16,324 bases of DNA from JANPII01 sp031424915 (GCA_031424915.1 JANPII010000037.1:1-16324); one strand, 5' to 3'; numbered from the stretch's first letter, positions 1-6,938 are shown. Notes: generated from the letters alone by a model not told the origin. Made by a program: numbers and translations.

Positions 1-260
1 CATTAGATGGGCGTATGCCAGAAAACCTTAATATAGACAGCCTCAAACAGCGAATCAGCGAAGAACAAATTACTGAGATAGTGATCGCGACTAACTCCAC
101 CATTGAAGGCCAAACCACTGCTTATTACCTAGCTGATCTACTAAAGCCTATGGGAGTACGCACCACTCGCTTAGCCCATGGTATTCCAATAGGAGGCGAG
201 CTAGAATATATGGACGAAGGCACTCTAATTTTAGCTATGAACATGCGTCAAGAGGTATAA
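1..260 (+). CDS. recR: Recombination mediator protein RecR, C-terminal part (5' truncated by window edge)
   Basis: RecR works with RecF and RecO to load RecA on gapped DNA. Only the C-terminal ~86 codons are present; the frame is open from base 3 to the window edge, so the methionine at 15 is internal (it follows L-D-G-R, matching the 'LDG' segment before 'PEDL' in RecR). The visible part is the second half of the Toprim domain: 'EIVIATNSTIEGQTTAYYL' followed by 'TRLAHGIPIGGELEYMDEGT', which is nearly diagnostic of RecR. It ends with the usual short tail ('NMRQEV'). The next gene on this strand starts 136 bp later behind its own promoter-like sequence, so recR probably ends its transcription unit here. 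Identification is very secure; the N-terminal helix-hairpin-helix and zinc finger lie outside the window. Confidence 0.96.
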   Translation, partial: LDGRMPENLNIDSLKQRISEEQITEIVIATNSTIEGQTTAYYLADLLKPMGVRTTRLAHGIPIGGELEYMDEGTLILAMNMRQEV

Positions 261-322
261 CACCAAATTTAGGAAATAACTGCAACCTCTACAATTTATT
301 ACACTTTTATAACATAAAATTT

Positions 323-354
323 TTGTAGCTTTCTTTATTGATTAATGATATAAT
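323..354 (+). promoter_or_regulatory. Possible promoter of the J-domain protein gene
   Basis: A perfect -10 box TATAAT lies at 349-354 in an AT-rich gap. The best -35 candidate, TTGTAG (323-328), is 20 bp upstream, which is longer than ideal. The 5' leader to the ATG at 397 would be about 36 nt. The ribosome-binding site is weak (GAGATAGG just before the ATG). Confidence is limited because AT-rich DNA produces TATAAT by chance. Confidence 0.35.
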
Positions 355-396
355 TACTACATTATTATCCCCATATATTTAAATTAGAGATAGGTT

Positions 397-1272
397 ATGC
401 AGGAAAAAATCAAAGAAATATTGCAAAAATCAGTACATCTTTATAATTTGGATTATGAAGATATTTCCACTATATTAAAGGCAATTAAACTACCAAATGT
501 AGATAAGAAACTTATAGTCCAAGCTCGTACAAAAATTGCTACAATTATAAGAGAGATTAATTTGCAAAGCCCAAAAAATAATCCCCTAACAAAAACAAGA
601 ATATTTGGGCATGACACAACAAAACACAAGGAAAATTATCGTAGCCTAAGTTTATTACTACATCCTGATAAATTAGAGGGCTTAAACAGTTACCAAAAGC
701 AACAGTGTGAAGAGGCTTTTAAGATAATAAGTGATATATACAAAGATGAGAATAAAGAAACGGAATTTGGAGTGTACGATTTCTATGCTAGTTATAACAC
801 TACATTTAGCTACCGTGCAAAAGAGCAAGACTTTCTAAAAGGTATAGCATTTAGCTTCGGCACCTTCACAGTGTTAAGTTTTTCACTTGCGGGTTTTTGC
901 GCAGGCACTCTTCATTGGTTTAGTTTCAGCCAAGCCCTATCTGTTGAAGAAATTGGAACCTATATTCAAGGAGGCAATTTAATGATGGGATTGGGTTACG
1001 CTACCTCTGCCATATGTTTAGCAATAAGCGCTTATAGATTATTTGCCGAGAAAGAAGATATCACAGGAGGAGTTTGCTTTAGTATAGGAACTTTAACTAG
1101 CTTTCTTGGATCCGCGGGCTTAGCCTATAGACTCAGAGGTTTAGAAACTTTAGCTCCCACTATTCCAATGGAAGAAGCACTTGCTATCATACCTGGCGTT
1201 AAAATTGCCACCGGTATTTTGCTCTTTTTTGGCATATTCTCTACAATTTGTATGAATTCCCACATGCTATAA
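397..1272 (+). CDS. Membrane-anchored J-domain (DnaJ-like) protein
   Basis: J domains stimulate the ATPase of Hsp70 (DnaK) through an HPD tripeptide. Here 'YRSLSLLLHPDK' (residues 81-92) carries HPD at 89-91, preceded by a helix-II-like segment and followed by a helix-III-like stretch 'QQCEEAFKIISDIYKD' (102-117). This is the expected order of a J domain, although its first helix region looks divergent. Residues 1-60 are charged and helical with no recognised domain. From about residue 149 to the end there are four likely membrane segments (about 149-172, 193-214, 225-245, 262-285) rich in Gly, Ala, Ser and Phe. No zinc-finger or substrate-binding region of true DnaJ is present, so this is a specialised type III J protein recruiting Hsp70 to a membrane, or possibly a secreted host-directed protein. 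It stands alone between recR and a convergent gene. The J-domain call is good; the function is unknown. Confidence 0.72.
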   Translation: MQEKIKEILQKSVHLYNLDYEDISTILKAIKLPNVDKKLIVQARTKIATIIREINLQSPKNNPLTKTRIFGHDTTKHKENYRSLSLLLHPDKLEGLNSYQKQQCEEAFKIISDIYKDENKETEFGVYDFYASYNTTFSYRAKEQDFLKGIAFSFGTFTVLSFSLAGFCAGTLHWFSFSQALSVEEIGTYIQGGNLMMGLGYATSAICLAISAYRLFAEKEDITGGVCFSIGTLTSFLGSAGLAYRLRGLETLAPTIPMEEALAIIPGVKIATGILLFFGIFSTICMNSHML

Positions 1273-1316
1273 ACTATTTTACTAACTATAAGTAGCATGG
1301 AATAAAGCTAATTTTT
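1263..1316 (+). terminator. Weak stem-loop at the end of the J-domain gene
   Basis: CATGCTA (1263-1269, overlapping the last codons) can pair with TAGCATG (1293-1299), leaving a 23-nt loop. A run of five T (1312-1316) follows 12 nt later. The stem is short and the T run distant, so this is only a possible terminator between two convergent genes. Confidence 0.25.
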
Positions 1317-1959
1317 ACTCTTCCTGCACTAATTTATCATGCAGATCCTTAAAATTTTTGTATTTCCCATCTTTATTACTGACATACTCATTCAATATTT
1401 TACAGTAGTATAGTATGGATTCTCCACATAAAGCTTCGATTTCAATGGGTGTAATAAGATCTTCTTTACTTAAAAAGCCTACTGTCTCTATAAAATCCAA
1501 AAGATTCATAATATAGCCGAATTCTTTGATTTTATCTTTGCTTTCTGATATTTTCAAAATTTCTCCACCAATTTGTTGGCACAATTCACTCTCTAGGCAG
1601 CGATGCTTATCATCATTGTTTTTCTTGGTGCATTCTAATCTGATTTGATGGATAATGCGCCGCGCCTCGATCATTTCTTCACTAGCCCAGCGATTATCAA
1701 TATCTAAGAAAAACTGCCCTTCATCTTTTCGCACTATCTTTTTAAGCTGCACCCAGGCAATCATGGCCAAAAGAGCAGTAGCTATTCCAGTTACAAAAAT
1801 TAGCCAAGTATTAATCTCATTTTCAGCTTCATGTTGTAATGCTTGTGGCCAATAATGATTAAATATATAGCAACCACCGATTATTGTTAAAACACACAAG
1901 AAAAGCCCAATCCATAATGACCCCTTGCTAATCCAGCTTACAAAACCCCATTCTCTCAT
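1315..1959 (-). CDS. Two-TM membrane protein with DUF4760-like cytosolic domain
   Basis: The 214-residue product has two hydrophobic helices (about 12-33 and 51-71) separated by a short acidic loop, then a soluble, mostly helical region. The segment 'FFLDIDNRWASEEMIEARR' (83-101) resembles the opening of the DUF4760 family, in which a short strand, a 'S-E-E-M' helix and an Arg-rich helix follow N-terminal membrane helices. The rest ('MNLLDFIETVGFLSKEDLI', then 'WYYC'-like ending 'ESILYYCKILNEYV') also fits that family. No enzymatic motif is visible. The start is supported by AGAGGTG ending 2 nt before the ATG. It is convergent with the J-domain gene and downstream of, but 106 bp away from, the plsY/HAD pair. 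Family assignment is from memory of the pattern; function is unknown. Confidence 0.6.
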   Translation of the reverse strand: MREWGFVSWISKGSLWIGLFLCVLTIIGGCYIFNHYWPQALQHEAENEINTWLIFVTGIATALLAMIAWVQLKKIVRKDEGQFFLDIDNRWASEEMIEARRIIHQIRLECTKKNNDDKHRCLESELCQQIGGEILKISESKDKIKEFGYIMNLLDFIETVGFLSKEDLITPIEIEALCGESILYYCKILNEYVSNKDGKYKNFKDLHDKLVQEE

Positions 1960-2065
1960 AACACCTCTTTAAATATAGCTATATTACTATAATAATGAAG
2001 ATATATTACATATTAATTAATAAATACAAATATATTCTATAAGGAGGTGAGGAATAATATATACA

Positions 2066-2911
2066 TTAACGCAACCTATCTATAGTATAGGTTGGCAGAA
2101 AACCATATCCTTTATATATCTCTTTAGGATCAAGGCTGCGACAAACCCCAGTTTCAAGCACTAACAAAGAGTCAATTCCATAATTATGAGCACCACAAAT
2201 ATCCGTATCCATATTATCACCAATTGCCAGAATACGACTAGCTCCGGGGGCGAGCAATCGCGAGGCATGCTGATAGAAGTTAACTACTGGCTTACCAAAA
2301 TACTCTACCGCCCCTCCCATCTCTTTATACCGCTCGGCAAAAGCACCCTGAGGGTAAGTAATATCACGCCCTGATACTGCTTTGATATCGGGGTTAGGAC
2401 ATAGCGCTATAATGCCCTCTGTTACTGCTGCTGCAAAAATATCATCATGACGATGAATCCCACCAGCAGCATCAGCATTGTCTAATATCAGTATATACTG
2501 AGCTTCAGTTATATTTTCAAATATGTCACATGCTCGTACCAGCAAAGCATCTACTAAATTAGGGTTCTTATTAGCGCCTAAAATAATGACTTTAGCCCGA
2601 CCGCGGGTAGCACGCTCATTCATAGAATCAATAAAATATTGACCTGAAGTACAGATAAAAGCTTCACCCGGCTCCACACCATATTTTGCCAGCTGCTTGC
2701 GTGAGTCTTCAATGAGGCGGGGGGAGTTGGAAAATAATATAACTTGCGTGCCACTTACTAAATGCTGCAGGGTTTCATTAATACCAGGAAAAGCTTGCGT
2801 CCCATCATGCAAGACTCCACACATATCTATAAAAAGTGCGTCGTAACTTGATAATATTTCATCTATATTAGCTATATGCTGTGGTAGCTTTATATTATAA
2901 TTTTGGTTCAT
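2066..2911 (-). CDS. HAD-superfamily class IIA hydrolase (TIGR01459-like)
   Basis: The 281-residue protein is a NagD-like (class IIA) haloacid dehalogenase phosphatase of the kind common in alphaproteobacteria. Motif I is 'FIDMCGVLHDG' (27-37) with nucleophile D29; motif II is 'ILFSNSPR' (58-65) with S61; the motif III lysine is probably K207 in 'YFGKP'; motif IV is 'AIGDNMDTDICGA' (229-241). The cap domain lies between, with 'CPNPD' (171-175) typical of class IIA enzymes. Position +2 after the nucleophile is Cys rather than the general acid Asp of classic phosphatases; the alphaproteobacterial family usually has Trp there, so the reaction is uncertain. The gene starts 17 nt inside the end of plsY, so the two are probably translationally coupled. 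The physiological substrate is unknown. Confidence 0.88.
   Translation of the reverse strand: MNQNYNIKLPQHIANIDEILSSYDALFIDMCGVLHDGTQAFPGINETLQHLVSGTQVILFSNSPRLIEDSRKQLAKYGVEPGEAFICTSGQYFIDSMNERATRGRAKVIILGANKNPNLVDALLVRACDIFENITEAQYILILDNADAAGGIHRHDDIFAAAVTEGIIALCPNPDIKAVSGRDITYPQGAFAERYKEMGGAVEYFGKPVVNFYQHASRLLAPGASRILAIGDNMDTDICGAHNYGIDSLLVLETGVCRSLDPKEIYKGYGFLPTYTIDRLR
2072..2094 (-). terminator. Stem-loop spanning the 3' end of the HAD hydrolase gene
   Basis: CAACCTAT (2072-2079) and ATAGGTTG (2087-2094) form an 8-bp perfect stem with a 7-nt loop covering the last codons of the hydrolase gene. On the minus strand it is followed by TA-rich sequence without a clean T run, so it may terminate or protect the transcript but is not a canonical intrinsic terminator. 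Confidence 0.35.
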
Positions 2912-3494
2912 TTCCTATTACCTCAAATCTATTTTCAGTACCCTGCATCAAGCGCTCTATATTTTCGTTATGACGAAATACTACAAGAGCTGACAGTACA
3001 AGTACTGTAATAAAAATTTTTATAGATGGAAAGAGAAAAGAGAGAGATAAAGCTATAAAAATAGCTACCAAAGAGGATAAAGAAGAAATTCGAGTACGCC
3101 AAAAAGTTAAGGCCCAAGCAATAATCATAGATAAGCCTATGAGTGGCGCAATAACAGTAATTACTGCAAAAGTAGTGGCCACCCCCCGCCCGCCACGAAA
3201 GTTAAGCCATACTGGGAATATATGCCCCACCACTGCAGCTATAGCAGCAAGCATCCCTATGGTTTCTCCTAAATAATGTTGTGCTAGATATACGGGGATC
3301 GCGCCCTTAAGCATGTCACAAACAAAAGTACTGATTCCTAAATATTTACCTCCAACGCGCCAAGCATTAGTAGCACCAATATTACCGGAGCCTTGCGTAC
3401 GCAGATCTCCGCTGCCATACCTTTTAGCTAGCAGCATCCCTGCAGGAATGCTGCCAACAAGATAAGATAAGACAACTACAAAAATTGCGAGCAT
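2895..3494 (-). CDS. plsY: Glycerol-3-phosphate acyltransferase PlsY
   Basis: PlsY is an integral membrane enzyme that moves the acyl group from acyl-phosphate to glycerol-3-phosphate, the first committed step of phospholipid synthesis. All family motifs are present: 'GSGNIGATN' (35-43), 'GHIFPVWLNFRGGRGVAT' (90-107) and 'RHNENIERLMQGTE' (174-187). Length (199 aa) and the N-terminal 'YLVGSIPAG' membrane segment are typical, with about seven hydrophobic segments in all. The start has only a distant AGGA. It overlaps the downstream HAD hydrolase by 17 nt. A palindromic repeat occupies the leader between this gene and the upstream membrane-protein gene on the same strand, so read-through from 4843-4871 would carry that hairpin in the mRNA. 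Confidence 0.96.
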   Translation of the reverse strand: MLAIFVVVLSYLVGSIPAGMLLAKRYGSGDLRTQGSGNIGATNAWRVGGKYLGISTFVCDMLKGAIPVYLAQHYLGETIGMLAAIAAVVGHIFPVWLNFRGGRGVATTFAVITVIAPLIGLSMIIAWALTFWRTRISSLSSLVAIFIALSLSFLFPSIKIFITVLVLSALVVFRHNENIERLMQGTENRFEVIGNEPKL

Positions 3495-3524
3495 TTGAAA
3501 TTATTCCTAAATTACTTAAGAACA

Positions 3525-3601
3525 CGAACCTTGGATAAAGCATGTGATGGCTTAAAAGTGAAGGTTTTATGTGCCTTATAGTCTAATCCAAAATTCGCGT
3601 T
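3525..3601. repeat. Palindromic interspersed element, copy A (simple form)
   Basis: About 77 bp, roughly self-complementary: the left end (CGAACCTTGGAT) and the right end (ATCCAAAATTCG) form the base of a long imperfect hairpin. Compared with copy B at 6781-6938, the right portion 3563-3601 matches 6900-6938 at 38 of 39 positions, and the left portion 3531-3559 matches 6793-6821 at 26 of 29. Copy A lacks the ~75 bp insert of copy B. It lies in the gap between a membrane-protein gene and plsY. It has no coding capacity and resembles the Rickettsiales palindromic elements in size and shape, though I cannot assign it to a named family. Confidence 0.8.
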
Positions 3602-3622
3602 AATATTTCTTTCACCATATTC

Positions 3623-4813
3623 TTATTCAACTTTTTCATATCCATCTGAGTTCCGGGGCTCCACACCATAACGTGCCATGCCTACAAGTGTACCCACAAC
3701 TAGTGCCATAGACCAAGCCGTTGTATAAGTAACCATAAGCTCCAAATGCGGAGTGAGATACCAGCCTGTAGCCTGCACTATAGCAGCCGTGGCCATTGGC
3801 GCTGCATATGCAATACCTGCACCCAGACCTGCCCCTACACCAAGGCCCAAGACCAGGGTAATGCTGTCCTTAGTTTTATTCCAAGCAAAACCTTCTCCTT
3901 TAGGAGTGAAGGTATAGTTCAATGCCTCTCCAGGCGTCTTGCCTAAATCTGAAACAAATGAAGTTGCAATATCCTCTAGGTGAGGACCTATTTTTCTACT
4001 TCCAATGGAGTGCATAGCTGCTAGACCTCCAGCTACCATTCCACCAATTCCACCTGCTAGTAGTCGGTAAAGCAGCGCAGTTGAAAAGAGCTGGGTAGTA
4101 GCATAAACAGCAATTATGCTGCCTAAGCCTACAATAGCGCTTATTGCATAGCTATCAGGAAGAGACTTCTTCTCTCCTAACCATTTATGCGCACCATAAC
4201 TCACCAAACCAGCAGCCAACATCAGAGGTGCAGAAAGAGCTACAGCCTTGCCAAACAACATCAGCGTAGAATCAGCAACCAAATAAATAGCAGCACCTGC
4301 TACACATAAACCGTGCAGGTAAGTTAATATTGTCATTACAGATCCAAGGCCTGAATAATATTTAGGAATGCCAGTAGACAAATGTGCCCCGACTTTCCGC
4401 CTTAAAATTTCTCTACTGACATATAATTCTAGAGCATTTTTATTGGCTTTTAATAGCGTAGCTTTCTCTTCCCCCTCAGCTTTACTTGCCAAAGCGTCAT
4501 AAATTCCCTTCAAAGCATGAGCCACTGCATCTTTTGTAGTTGCAGAAGTCTCGTCTAATTTCACTCCTAGGTAGGCCAAATCCCCCTTAGCTTTTAGAGC
4601 TTTATTTTTATCCGCAGATAACGCATCTGTTATAGCTATATTCAAAGCTACAAGCTGCTCATTATTCAACGGTAGCGACGTTTGAGTGGCGTTATCTTCT
4701 TCCTTGACTTCTATCTTGCTTACTGCTATCTCAGACGCATTAGGGACCATTCTACCACCACCAAAATATAAACCAAAGTTGTTTAGATAAAGGCTATGAG
4801 CTGTTTGTTTCAT
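3623..4813 (-). CDS. Multi-TM membrane protein with charged N-terminal domain, unrecognised
   Basis: I do not recognise this 396-residue protein. Residues 1-30 include a Gly-rich patch (YFGGGR, 16-21) with no signal peptide. Residues 35-150 are soluble, helical and rich in Lys, Glu and Ala ('ADKNKALKAKGDLAYLG', 'SKAEGEEKATLLKANKNAL'), reminiscent of a cytosolic bundle. From about residue 156 onward there are some six Gly/Ala-rich membrane segments (about 156-178, 186-206, 222-244, 248-268, 317-345, 352-380), with a hydrophilic loop at 270-316. A short C-terminal tail is charged. The start is well supported: GAGGA lies 6 nt before the ATG and a good promoter is upstream (4843-4871). It is divergent from mdh. 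The motif 'FSTALLY' (243-249) recurs as 'FSTAVLY' in the protein at 5982-6599, suggesting a lineage-specific family. Function is unknown. Confidence 0.75.
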   Translation of the reverse strand: MKQTAHSLYLNNFGLYFGGGRMVPNASEIAVSKIEVKEEDNATQTSLPLNNEQLVALNIAITDALSADKNKALKAKGDLAYLGVKLDETSATTKDAVAHALKGIYDALASKAEGEEKATLLKANKNALELYVSREILRRKVGAHLSTGIPKYYSGLGSVMTILTYLHGLCVAGAAIYLVADSTLMLFGKAVALSAPLMLAAGLVSYGAHKWLGEKKSLPDSYAISAIVGLGSIIAVYATTQLFSTALLYRLLAGGIGGMVAGGLAAMHSIGSRKIGPHLEDIATSFVSDLGKTPGEALNYTFTPKGEGFAWNKTKDSITLVLGLGVGAGLGAGIAYAAPMATAAIVQATGWYLTPHLELMVTYTTAWSMALVVGTLVGMARYGVEPRNSDGYEKVE

Positions 4814-4842
4814 TATGTCCTCATAATAAAAATTGTATAGTG

Positions 4843-4871
4843 ATTATACTGCCTCTTGAATTAAGTTACAA
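4843..4871 (-). promoter_or_regulatory. Promoter of the 396-residue membrane protein gene
   Basis: On the minus strand TTGTAA (4866-4871) and a perfect TATAAT (4843-4848) are separated by exactly 17 bp, a good sigma-70 arrangement. The leader to the ATG at 4813 is about 23 nt and contains the TGAGGAC ribosome-binding site. It is divergent from the mdh promoter about 50 bp away. Confidence 0.6.
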
Positions 4872-4922
4872 CCCACCCCACCACACTTTTATAAATTATT
4901 ATATTAAAAGTAATTTTCTGTA

Positions 4923-4950
4923 TTGGTTTATTTCAAAAAGATGATATGAT
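4923..4950 (+). promoter_or_regulatory. Probable mdh promoter and ribosome-binding site
   Basis: TTGGTT (4923-4928) and TATGAT (4945-4950) are spaced by 16 bp. The transcript would start near 4957, and a strong ribosome-binding site GGAGGG (4975-4980) lies 6 nt before the ATG at 4987. The element spacing and the divergent layout make this a reasonable call. Confidence 0.5.
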
Positions 4951-4986
4951 AAGAATAGAAATACATAGAAAAATGGAGGGTATTCT

Positions 4987-5940
4987 ATGACTAAAAGTAT
5001 TAGACGACATAAAATAGCATTAATTGGTGGCGGTAATATTGGTGGCACGTTAGCCCATCTTGCAGGCCTCAAGAACTTAGGAGATGTAGTAATCTTAGAC
5101 CGTACTATGGATTTTGCGTGCGGCAAGTCTCTAGATATTGAACAAAGTTCTACTATAGAAGGGTATGACTGTAGCGTAGAAGGAACTTCGGACTACGCAG
5201 ATATAAAAGGCGCAGACGTAGTTATTATTACTGCAGGCGTGCCACGCCAACCGGGAATGAGCCGGGATGATTTGCTAGCAGTAAATAAGGAAGTAATAGA
5301 TGCCGTAGCCGTAGGAGTACGCAAGAATTGCCCTGATGCTTTTGTTATTGTGGTGACTAACCCCCTGGATGCCATGGTTTATGCATTTCAAAAGAGCAGC
5401 GGTCTTCCACCTCATAAGGTTGTAGGCATGGCTGGGGTATTAGATTCCGCCCGCTTTAAGCTTTTTATAGCTCGTGAACTAGGCGTCTCTGTAGAAGATG
5501 TAAGTGCATGTGTACTAGGCGGGCATGGTGATACTATGGTGCCTCTTATTCGCTATACTACAGCAGCAGGCATACCTTTGCCCGATCTTATTAAGATGGG
5601 ATGGACCACGCAAGAGCGGCTAGATCAAATTGTACAACGTACGCGTGACGGTGGCGCCGAGATTGTAAAGTTACTCCAAAGAGGTTCGGCATATTATGCT
5701 CCAGCCACAGCAGCACTTGAAATGGCAGAAGCATACTTAATGGATAGAAAACGTATATTGCCATGTGCGGCATATCTCACAGGCCAATATGGAGTTAAGG
5801 ATCTATATGTTGGCGTGCCAGTAATAATAGGCGCCATGGGGGTAGAACGGATTATTGAAGTTGCGCTTAACGCTGACGAACAGAAGATGTTTGATACTTC
5901 CATCGCTTCAGTACAAAGCCTACTTAAGGATATGAAATAG
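4987..5940 (+). CDS. mdh: NAD-dependent malate dehydrogenase (LDH-like type)
   Basis: This cytosolic TCA-cycle enzyme interconverts malate and oxaloacetate. The 317-residue length and sequence fit the LDH-like MDH of alphaproteobacteria. The Rossmann fingerprint is 'LIGGGNIGG' (12-20), with D38 at the end of the second strand binding the NAD ribose. 'AGVPRQPGMSRDDLL' (83-97) supplies the malate-specific arginines R87 and R93. N125 ('VTNPLD'), R156 ('DSARF') and catalytic H180 in 'GGHGDTMVP' complete the active site; the proton-relay Asp is D153 in 'VLDSAR'. The start is supported by GGAGGG 6 nt upstream. It stands alone between two unrelated membrane-protein genes on the opposite strand, not next to the sucCD/sdh genes often found with it. 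Identification is secure. Confidence 0.97.
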   Translation: MTKSIRRHKIALIGGGNIGGTLAHLAGLKNLGDVVILDRTMDFACGKSLDIEQSSTIEGYDCSVEGTSDYADIKGADVVIITAGVPRQPGMSRDDLLAVNKEVIDAVAVGVRKNCPDAFVIVVTNPLDAMVYAFQKSSGLPPHKVVGMAGVLDSARFKLFIARELGVSVEDVSACVLGGHGDTMVPLIRYTTAAGIPLPDLIKMGWTTQERLDQIVQRTRDGGAEIVKLLQRGSAYYAPATAALEMAEAYLMDRKRILPCAAYLTGQYGVKDLYVGVPVIIGAMGVERIIEVALNADEQKMFDTSIASVQSLLKDMK

Positions 5941-5949
5941 TAAGTAGTA

Positions 5950-5979
5950 ATATCCTAGCCTGTATGAAAGCTAGGATAT
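5950..5979. terminator. Bidirectional stem-loop between mdh and the convergent gene
   Basis: ATATCCTAGC (5950-5959) and GCTAGGATAT (5970-5979) form a perfect 10-bp stem with a 10-nt loop, 9 nt after the mdh stop and 2 nt after the end of the opposite gene. Placement between convergent stops suggests a shared transcription end. There is no strong T run on either side, so efficiency as an intrinsic terminator is doubtful. Confidence 0.55.
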
Positions 5980-5981
5980 AT

Positions 5982-6599
5982 CTAAAAGCTTAGTATGTTT
6001 ATGAAAGAGCAATCTTTACTTTCATGTCTTGCAGCAGTGAGTACGACTAGGATCTCTGCTAAAATAGCAGTGCTGAAAAAATTGACGAGCAACATAAAAG
6101 CTGGTTCGTTAATAAAGGTTTGAGTAAATAGCGGCAGCGCAGTAGCAGCAATAGCACTAAATACTCCCATTGTAACTGCACATAAGGTTATTTGCCCCAA
6201 TGACCTTTCAGCTCTATCTTTAGGATTAACAAGATAATTACTAATACCCAAAAGAGATTGGGTGGCACCTGCCGTTACTAGGAACCATATACCAGCCTGA
6301 GTATACATAGATTGATATAACACCGCAGTAGAGAATGTACTTACAGTTACACTAAAAACCGCAGCCCAGATCGCGGCCCATCCCAGCATTCCAGAATAGG
6401 AATGCATGCCAATAAAACCACCGCCAATGGCTGTGAGTATAGTACCTCCTAGAATTAAGAAGTCCGTCACCGCAACACCCGCAATAACTTGCGTAGCTAG
6501 CCCTAAGCCAAATGATACAGACGCAGCTCCTGTTATTACACCGCCCAATCCAGTAGCAATTAGAACACCCCCTACAGCATATAAGGTTTTTTCGTGCAT
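5982..6599 (-). CDS. Small multi-TM membrane protein, unrecognised
   Basis: I do not recognise this 205-residue protein. It is almost entirely hydrophobic and rich in Gly, Ala, Thr and Ser, with about six likely membrane segments and no visible catalytic motif. The only clearly polar stretch is 'NYLVNPKDRAERSLGQ' (about 121-136), probably a cytosolic loop, plus a short tail 'ARHESKDCSF'. There is no cleavable signal peptide. The motif 'FSTAVLY' near residue 88 echoes 'FSTALLY' in the larger membrane protein at 3623-4813, and the two flank mdh. The start codon has no strong ribosome-binding site, but a good promoter lies at 6636-6663. The open frame, codon usage and promoter support it as a real gene; function is unknown. 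Confidence 0.7.
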   Translation of the reverse strand: MHEKTLYAVGGVLIATGLGGVITGAASVSFGLGLATQVIAGVAVTDFLILGGTILTAIGGGFIGMHSYSGMLGWAAIWAAVFSVTVSTFSTAVLYQSMYTQAGIWFLVTAGATQSLLGISNYLVNPKDRAERSLGQITLCAVTMGVFSAIAATALPLFTQTFINEPAFMLLVNFFSTAILAEILVVLTAARHESKDCSFINILSF

Positions 6600-6635
6600 G
6601 TTAACCGCTTGTAAAATCCAATAAACGCCAAAAGA

Positions 6636-6663
6636 ATTGTATGTGTTTTTAGCTCGTAGTCAA
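6636..6663 (-). promoter_or_regulatory. Promoter of the 205-residue membrane protein gene
   Basis: On the minus strand TTGACT (6658-6663) and TACAAT (6636-6641) are separated by 16 bp, close to the sigma-70 consensus in both boxes. The leader to the ATG at 6599 would be about 30 nt. Confidence 0.6.
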
Positions 6664-6780
6664 GCTATTTTGCAGGTTACAGTGTGCTTATATATAAGCT
6701 TTATTATATCACTCCATTGACTAAAGATATTTTTTCATTATTATTCTTATACATGCTTAAGTGCTGCGTTATATTATAAT

Positions 6781-6938
6781 GCGAACTTTAGATTGGATAA
6801 GGTATGTGACGGCTTAAAAGTTATAGCGTCATTGCGAGCACTGAAAGGGCGTGGCAATCCAGAAATTGGATCACCACGGCTACTGACACTGCCTAGTGCG
6901 GTTTTATGCGCCTTATAGTCTAATCCAAAATTCGCGTT
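6781..6938. repeat. Palindromic interspersed element, copy B, with nested insert
   Basis: This is the second copy of the element at 3525-3601. Its two ends match copy A (38/39 over 6900-6938; 26/29 over 6793-6821), but the centre is expanded from about 4 nt to about 78 nt. The insert (about 6827-6899) begins CGTCATTGCGAGC and contains its own hairpin: 6850-6861 against 6867-6878, 10 of 12 pairs. CGTCATTGCGAG-type palindromes are recurrent small mobile repeats in many Rickettsiales and other bacterial genomes; here the expected mirror-image end is degenerate. It lies just upstream of tRNA-Ser. The remaining gap, 6600-6780, holds the promoter at 6636-6663, a 14-bp perfect palindrome GCTTATATATAAGC (6686-6699) and otherwise featureless AT-rich DNA. 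Confidence 0.8.

Noticed and set aside
4899..5126. Minus-strand open frame across the mdh start
   Set aside because: It overlaps the well-supported mdh promoter, ribosome-binding site and N-terminus and has no recognisable protein features; it is a shadow.
6686..6699. Perfect 14-bp palindrome GCTTATATATAAGC as an operator
   Set aside because: It is mostly alternating AT, is about 20 bp upstream of the minus-strand promoter, and has no second copy in the window; noted but not called.
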